Source: Takakia lepidozioides (taxonomy: Eukaryota > Streptophyta > Takakiopsida > Takakiales > Takakiaceae). From it: 64,000 nucleotides of DNA. Under the pieces are notes generated by a model. That model was given only the letters and a program-made list of their open reading frames with translations, had not been told where the DNA came from and did no database searches. Shown piece after piece: positions 57,921 through 64,000 of this stretch (position 1 is its first letter; every line of letters starts with the position of its first letter). The translations under genes and the position numbers were made by a program. The stretch is from contig CM060734.1 in assembly GCA_030704615.1 (NCBI GenBank), positions 38,518,042 to 38,582,041 on the forward strand. Reading direction: 5' to 3'.

Positions 57921-58500
57921 AGTAACCTTTCAGCTAGAGTTGCCATCAGGATGGAGAATATATGATGTATTTCACGTTAGTCTCTTCAGAAAGTATGTCT
58001 CTGACCCCAGTTATGTTCTCCCTGAACTACCAAAGGTGAGATCGTGGCAGAGCCAGAGCAGATAAGATACAGATCAGAAGTCTTAGGAATCGTTCTTGGA
58101 AAGAATGCTTGATGAAGTGAAAGAATTACCCCGTAGAGGAATCTACCTGGGAGAAGGAATATGAGATTCGAAAGAATTTAAATCCTCACTTCAGTATTGA
58201 GGACAATACTCTCTTTTAAGAGGGGAGGTGATCTTACGTACCTAGCATTTGAGAACGTGTTCTTATGCATAGTGACGCGTTCGCGCTGGGAACGATGAGA
58301 AAGAATAACGGGGTGATTTGTGAGGTGGCTAGCAATTACAGGAATGATTGAAGAGGCCATACTGCAACGTGGAAGGGGGCGCTGTGCAGGAAAAAGCACG
58401 GCAGAGCGAGGAGGGATCTCTCTCGGCTTTGGAAGAAAGGAAGAAAGATGATCAAACGTGCACTGGGCTCTGATGATGAATAGAAAGATGCACGGTGTGG
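57905..58500 (+). mobile_element. second chromovirus copy: integrase end and LTR, plus strand
   Basis: Plus strand KVGKVTFQLELPSGWRIYDV and FHVSLFRKYVSDPSYVLPEL, then a frame-broken chromodomain, polypurine tract AAGAGGGGAGG (58217-58227) and LTR start TGATCTTACGTACC at 58228. The LTR text (GCACGGCAGAGCGAGGAGGG) also occurs at 57458-57478. It is a head-to-head mirror of the copy at 57432-57920. Confidence 0.75.
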
Positions 58501-58769
58501 TGGTTGGGTGGACTGGACTGTGAATTCCAGTACTGTGCGTAGAACATGATAGAAGATCAGTTCATGTACAAAAGTTGACAGAGTAGATTATGAACGGAGG
58601 CCAAATAAGATCGGCGATCTGTAATGAAACGATCTGTAATCTGTAAATGTGCAAGTTGGAATAAGAAAGTGGTCTGGCTGAAGCAAACTTGTGGACAAGG
58701 ACTGGATAAGAGTAGATGGAACGTAGCATTTGGTATCATGCTACGTTCCTTATCTTTTTTTTTCAGTCT

Positions 58770-58990
58770 CTCTTCATCAAGCATTCTTTCCAGGATTGAT
58801 TTTTTCTGATCTGTATCTCAAGAATATGCTCCGGCTCTGCCATGATCTCACCTTCTGTTGTCACCTTTGGTAATTCAGGGAGAACATGACTGGGGTCAGA
58901 GACATACTTTCTCCAAGGTACAGTGGACTTTTCAGGATTAAAAAGAAAGTTGGCAAAGTAGCCTATTAGCTAGAGTTGCCATCAGGATGG
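58770..58990 (-). pseudogene. third chromovirus chromodomain fragment
   Basis: Minus-strand sequence almost repeats 57720-57915 (ATTACCAAAGGTG, GAGAAAGTATGTCTCTGACCCCAGTCATG) with frameshifts. It is a further fragment of the same family. Confidence 0.65.
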
Positions 58991-60166
58991 AGAACAAGTG
59001 TATAGTTTGGCAGAGGGGAAATAAGAGTATCCCCCAAAAGAAATTTCTCAGGAGCACTCTCACATAAGAGCTTGGAGACCAAACTGCAGCAAAATACCAA
59101 ATGAATGCCAACATGACTTGGCCCTGCCACCCAAATAGAGCATGGCAGAGCTCCATTAGACTTCAACCTAGAGCGAATGGCCTGAAATATCTGCTGCTCC
59201 GAAAGATCGAGGCGAAAGATCGAGGCCAAATTGGTAACCCAACAAAGTGTGGGAGCACACTGCAGCCATCTCAGCCTCCGGTGCAAGACCCCAAGGCGGG
59301 CGGTGCACAATGGCATTTCCAAATAATATATGGAAATTGACACAACACCTACCTCCGAGCCCACATGTCACTAAATTTCAGAATTTTTGGATGTCTTTGG
59401 GAGTACCCGAATGATCTACAAAGAAGGTCTATGTGCACATTTCAGATCAGATTTTGGGCAAGTAGTCACCTTTGAGCAAAAACACAATTATTTTTATTCA
59501 AAATGCTGCAGTCCCAAGACTTTGTCCAAAATCATGGATTGAATCCATCCATGGGAGATTCAGTGGGGCCGCCCCTTCTCACCCTCTAAATTCACAGTTC
59601 GGGAGGGGTCATCCGCACCTTGAACGAATGGCGGCCCCTGGCCGGCACCCCCTTCCAAACCCACTTTCGTTGGGTTGCAGAACGGGCCCCAGATGCCATC
59701 GCAAGGGAAAAGGCCTCCCACCTTCGGGCAGCGGGCAGAGCCATAGCTTTCTCCCCTTTTGGCCAATGAATCTCTGCCCGCAATCTAGGGTACAATCTTC
59801 CTGTCGATTTGGACCCGGATTCAGAACGTTATAAGTACTTCAAAAAATGGCAAAAGGTGCCTGAGCGACCCGTAGTACATTAGGGGTTAAGGTGTTATGT
59901 ATGTAGTACAGTATAGTACTATACTGTGGATGAACAGGGAAAAATGCCTGTCATCAGACAGGTGGCCGGTTCTGAAAGGACAGATTCGATAACAGCGCTT
60001 ACAATCCCTGGTTGTACAAGAACGAAGACCTCTGCTGTCACTCTAACATGAAACTCCCTCCATAGCCAGTTCGTGGGCCTTCTTCCTCTTCAGTCTCCCT
60101 GGGTCCTTGCATTTACCACATCTTCCTAACGCCTGATAGGGTGTTCCAATTCAATAGAAGTGCTAC
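58991..60166. other. unassigned region with a minus-strand open frame
   Basis: A minus-strand frame 58966-59364 (LDLSEQQIFQAIRSRLKSNG, CSIWVAGPSHVGIHLVFCC) is protein-like but unassigned. At 59889-59899 GGGGTTAA follows TTA; with TTAACCC at 53989 these could be ends of a TTAA-target element, but the evidence is weak. Confidence 0.3.
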
Positions 60167-60457
60167 ATGGACAGGATGGGAAAGCGAGCAACTCAGCATG
60201 TGCATCCAGCACCTAGACGTTGGACATTGGCCCATCGGTTCTCCACAGCTCCCTTGCTGACCTCCCTGGGAAACACAGTCCGATTCGATCTTGCCAGTGA
60301 TGAGGACTCAGATCAGAAGGGCGCGAGGCTTCAGGCTGAAGCGAGGATTCGAGAGGAGAGTAAGCAGGAGACCTATGCCAAAGAACCTGAACACAGAAGA
60401 GAGCTCTTCCGGAAGATGAAGGACACTGAGTATATGGTAGTGCGGCAGCTCTGGTAG
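60167..60457 (+). other. open frame of unknown status
   Basis: A 96-codon ATG frame encodes a charged, helix-prone sequence (SDEDSDQKGARLQAEARIRE, KEPEHRRELFRKMKDTEYMV). No family is recognised and no splice partners are evident. It could be a small gene, an exon, or chance. Confidence 0.25.
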
Positions 60458-61650
60458 CCACACGGTAGGAATGTTAAAAAGGCAGACAAGTTAGCATGAA
60501 CATTGAACCTCATGGTAGTGAGTGCCATAGCTGCCAACTGACCACCGATTGTATGTACTAGGTGATTTGAAATCCAACCAGATGCTGTCCAACAATTTTT
60601 TTCCTCAGAAGAGTAGAAAGAGTCTTACAAATTACAAAATATGCACTGGGCTTGTAGGATCTCAGCAGCCATACCTCGGCAAGGTGCAGTGCCTTTACGT
60701 CAAGAAAAACCAACAACGGAACCAGCACATGCAATCCTGACTTAGAACATATCTTGTCAGCATAGGGAAATCACAACTTCCTCACGGTACTGCACAATGA
60801 ACTGTCCCACCATGGGTATTGGTATTTCACAAATAAATCTTTAGTCTTGTACATTGGATTCTAAGTGAACCAGGATTGCATTCCTAATGCTCAAGCACCC
60901 GGTTAAAGGGCCCTCTGTACCATGTCGGGTTCAATTACCACAATCTCAGCCTAATATTGTCCAACTGTTCTGAGGGTTTTAAGCGTCACCCATGTTTCTG
61001 TTCAATCTACAAAGTGAAAAAAATCCTTTGACCATTCACCACAAGTCCCCCAGTGGTAGAACCGGCATGTATTCCTCCCCAATCTATGTATATACATGTT
61101 GAGAGTCATCATTGTAACAATAATGTTGGGAGGGAAAGAGAAAAAGTATTTCCTTCTTCTTTACAAAATACCACTTCAAGTGGTTCAGCTTGATGGAACT
61201 CCATAGGCATCGCACTACCTTGATTTCCTGTTGAACACCAATGTCTCAGCCTTGATGTACTGCACAGCTATCAATCTGGCCTGTACTCCAGCTGTTAGCA
61301 GTTCTTGGAGTGCCTGCACTTTCCCATGGCCATTCTGTCGTGTGAAGCCTCATAGAACACATCCAAAGGCAATGCAGATGAACAACCACCCACAGCACAG
61401 CAGGGGAAAAAGCACCAACGCAAAGAAACCTCTAAGAAACCAGAGAGAGATCAGATTGCAATACTTACTCAGGCTCAATCATTGATGGCTCCTGCCACAA
61501 GGAGTTGTAGGACACTCTGATATGTGCCAACATTGCAGTGATAAGGTGATGCAGACTGCCTTCCCTTTGCACTCATGCAAAGCACACCAGTTCAAGATGG
61601 AAGGCCCGACTGCACTACCCTTGTAATCAGAGCACTGCCGCACACAACAC
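60458..61650. other. intergenic, no gene recognised
   Basis: No coding signal supported by motif or splice context. Confidence 0.45.
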
Positions 61651-61886
61651 GGTACCAGGACAACAGTAAGGACACAGCCAGCGGCAATTCAAGAATCATT
61701 TGCTCCCCCTTCAGCTTAAACAACCTCCCCAGATCTACTAAGCTAAGAAGGTTAGTCTCTCTACAACATGGTACCAGGACAAAAGTAAGGACACAGACGG
61801 CCGCAATTTGAGAATCATCTGCGCCCCCACTTCACCTTAAACAACCTCCCCAGATCTACTATGGTCAAGAAGGTAAGTCTCTCTAC
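61651..61886. repeat. 119-bp tandem duplication
   Basis: GGTACCAGGACAA(C/A)AGTAAGG…CCCCAGATCTACTA…AAGTCTCTCTAC occurs at 61651-61769 and 61770-61886 with roughly 10% differences. It lies about 500 bases downstream of DEK1; no function is visible. Confidence 0.85.
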
Positions 61887-62346
61887 GCATCTCCTTAGCT
61901 GTTGTGCATGTGATGCCCTCAATAAGACTTACTTGAGTCGGCCACATCCAGGGTTTGATTGTGCAAAAGTACGGACAAACAGGAGAAACAATGATACCCA
62001 CAACAGGTTATTGTATTCAAGGTTAATCAGCCACTGTACCTATACCCGTCATCAAAAGATACTGCAGATGTGGTGATTGAAGAAGGTAAAGTTGAGCACA
62101 AACCTTTCAGTAAGGCATACATTAAGTGTCAGCAGAAAACCACAACAGAGACTAAGAGCTTTTTCTTAAGGAAATAACCAGAAAGTGCACCAAGTGGAGG
62201 AAGTAATACCTGCTCTTGACAATTCAGTAGAGTAGGAGTGACTCCTGCACAAAAGAGTGTTGCTCCATCCCCAGAAAGAATTGCACATAATTGTCACATC
62301 CACTTCAGGAGCCAACCCCACATCTTGTTCATTCAGTGGTACTCTA

Positions 62347-63734
62347 CTAGAGGGGTTCTAGTGAAATGGAAGCTTTTGTAAACACCGAGAGCACAAACTG
62401 GGCTTCTTGCCCTGGCACCCAGGTAGTTGGCACAATTGTGTAGCCTTTTGGGTCAGGCTCCAGCAACATTTCACAAGACATCTCTCTTGTATTGACATAG
62501 TCTGTCCCTGAGACTGCTTCATGCATGTAGATATTGGGTCCTGATCGCTTGCCCCTAGTTTTAATAATTCGCATACCAATAAAGAAATTGGAGGATTCAC
62601 CACTCGGATGGTAGTTGCTGAAGCCCGCACGGCGACGGGAAGAGAAGTGAACACCCTGACACAAAGACCCTGATTAAAGCTTAACACGCAAATAAATATG
62701 AAATTGCTCTATCGGTGGAGCAATGCAACACACAATTGCACAAAAGATAGATCTCTGCAACAAGTACTGGGTAAGGCCTATCAGTCACACTCTAGTCACT
62801 TACTACCTATGCTCCTGGTGACCACAGAAAACCAAATCCAGGAAAAAGCATTCACTGCATTACACGCGCTTTGCAAGCACCAGACATGACCATGCAAACT
62901 CTAGAAATCTGTTCAGCTGTAGCAATGTCTTTTCATTTTAAACGTGTGCCAACATCCGTTAGAAACTTGAAGAAAAAGTGCTGACAAGCATTGCCAATGA
63001 AGCAGGCAAGAAGACAGGAGGGAGAAAGAAAGAGATGTACTTGTGTAAGAGTTACAAACACGTGGATAGGAAGACGGGCATCTGGGCCAATGGCCTTCAG
63101 ATGAAACTGTGGATTCTGGTGCCAGGTGTCAAAATCTTGGCAACCCCCAGCAGTAGAACCCCGCCATTGTCCACGCACAGAATAGCGCATCTCTGGTGGA
63201 TAGATCCGACAGACATAGAGAGATCGAAAGTGCAGTTGAAAGTCTTGCCATGACATCCAAAATACACCATCTGCAGCCTGTCCAAGTTCTTACAACACAG
63301 TCAGCTATAGCAGCATCAATATCAGCAGAGGGAAAGGGAGGCCGGCACACCAGAAAAGCAGTTTAAAAACCAGCATTTCAAAGTACAATACCTTTGTGAG
63401 TATGATTGCATGGACAAGTAATATCCTTATGACTCGAGATATCTCCCTATTTACAATTAATACTAACCAAAACAGAAGTACCGAGATAAAAGTTTCTGTG
63501 TAGGCATGTGTTTTAGCAAGACACACATGAGTACTCCATGTAACTCCCGGAAGTACAATCTTGGAAGGTATAGTCGAACTTCTCACTGCAGCTTACCTGA
63601 GGAATGTACTTGAGCTTATGCTTCATTCGATCAGTCCACTCCTGCGACAAATCCGACCAAGGACCATTCCATTCGACCTCATTGGCCCAAGGGTTGCGAA
63701 TTTGAACCAGCTTGTGCCCATCTACCTCCCGTAC
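62347..63734 (-). CDS. DEK1: calpain-type cysteine protease DEK1, C-terminal exons (partial)
   Basis: DEK1 is a plasma-membrane giant calpain controlling plant cell fate and division orientation. Only the last three exons are in the window, all phase 0: 63734-63597, 63277-63041 and 62655-62347 (stop). They encode about 227 residues. Visible are the end of the protease core with the catalytic Asn in VQIRNPWANEVEWNGPWSD, the YPPEMRYSVRGQWRG and GGCQDFDTWHQNPQF segments, and the calpain C2-like (domain III) end SGESSNFFIGMRIIKTRG, EPDPKGYTIVP, and FVLSVFTKASISLEPL. Residues are near-identical to other land-plant DEK1. The exon with the catalytic His is not in 63735-64000, so the preceding intron is over 266 bp. 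No lesion is seen. Confidence 0.96.
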
Positions 63735-64000
63735 CTGAGAGTGTGGAGATGATTGAGTGCATAACAACCATGTTCAGTTAGAAAAAGACAGATGTAACAG
63801 AGCAACAAATACACAAATGCACACATCAGGTTACCCTGCCGGTAGCATTCACCCATAGTACAGGGAGGTCCTCACAATTCTAGGCTTCATACAGTACACA
63901 AAACCTAACACCAATGAGAAAAAGTGAAAGACATGGTAGAAACACAAGCAAAAGGGACAGCCCAGGACCTGTAGCAAGGAATAGGCATGGCCCTGCACAA

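Overview
This is nuclear DNA from a land plant. Genes are split by short-to-medium GT-AG introns and carry typical plant families (plastid-targeted membrane protein, MFT-type PEBP, calpain DEK1, plant-type diacylglycerol kinase, synaptonemal ZYP1, 1-Cys peroxiredoxin). They sit among LTR, LINE and hAT-like transposons and PPR debris. The only PEBP gene is of MFT type and the mobile-element mix includes a HUH/Rep-like fragment, so a non-flowering plant (bryophyte, lycophyte or fern) is my inference; the species cannot be fixed from sequence alone.

Layout. 1-157 (-): first exon of an unidentified gene running off the left edge. 1213-1602 (+): 3' half of a carboxylesterase (CXE), apparently a truncated copy. 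2315-6853 (+): seven-exon organellar (probably mitochondrial) translation initiation factor IF-2. 8935-14569 (+): twelve-exon diacylglycerol kinase with an in-frame TAG at the first splice junction and a LINE remnant in intron 8. 15077-16057: hAT-like element with perfect 8-bp target duplication. 16591-23943 (+): homologue of the synaptonemal-complex transverse-filament protein ZYP1, in which an exon pair has been tandemly multiplied. 26173-26838 (-): intronless 1-Cys peroxiredoxin. 27558-29500: second hAT-like element. 30110-30910: PPR pseudogene pieces. 31860-39990: a LINE remnant split by a 6.97-kb Ty3/gypsy chromovirus (32450-39420). 41632-44205 (-): five-exon GPN1 GTPase. 45607-47830 (-): three-exon predicted plastid multi-pass membrane protein. 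48579-52489 (+): five-exon MFT gene. 54000-60000: transposon graveyard (zinc-finger transposase remnant, HUH/Rep-like remnant, inverted chromovirus ends with a 77-bp palindrome). 62347-63734 (-): last three exons of the calpain DEK1, continuing beyond the right edge.

The host genes do not form a pathway. They are independent housekeeping or developmental genes: organellar translation, lipid signalling, meiosis, redox/desiccation protection, RNA polymerase II assembly, PEBP signalling and cell-fate calpain. The most interesting features are the expanded ZYP1 rod, the HUH/Rep-like remnant, the altered MFT gene structure, and the DGK nonsense codon at a conserved Gln. Exon borders were set by reading splice sites and checking that phases add up; no transcript or database evidence was available.
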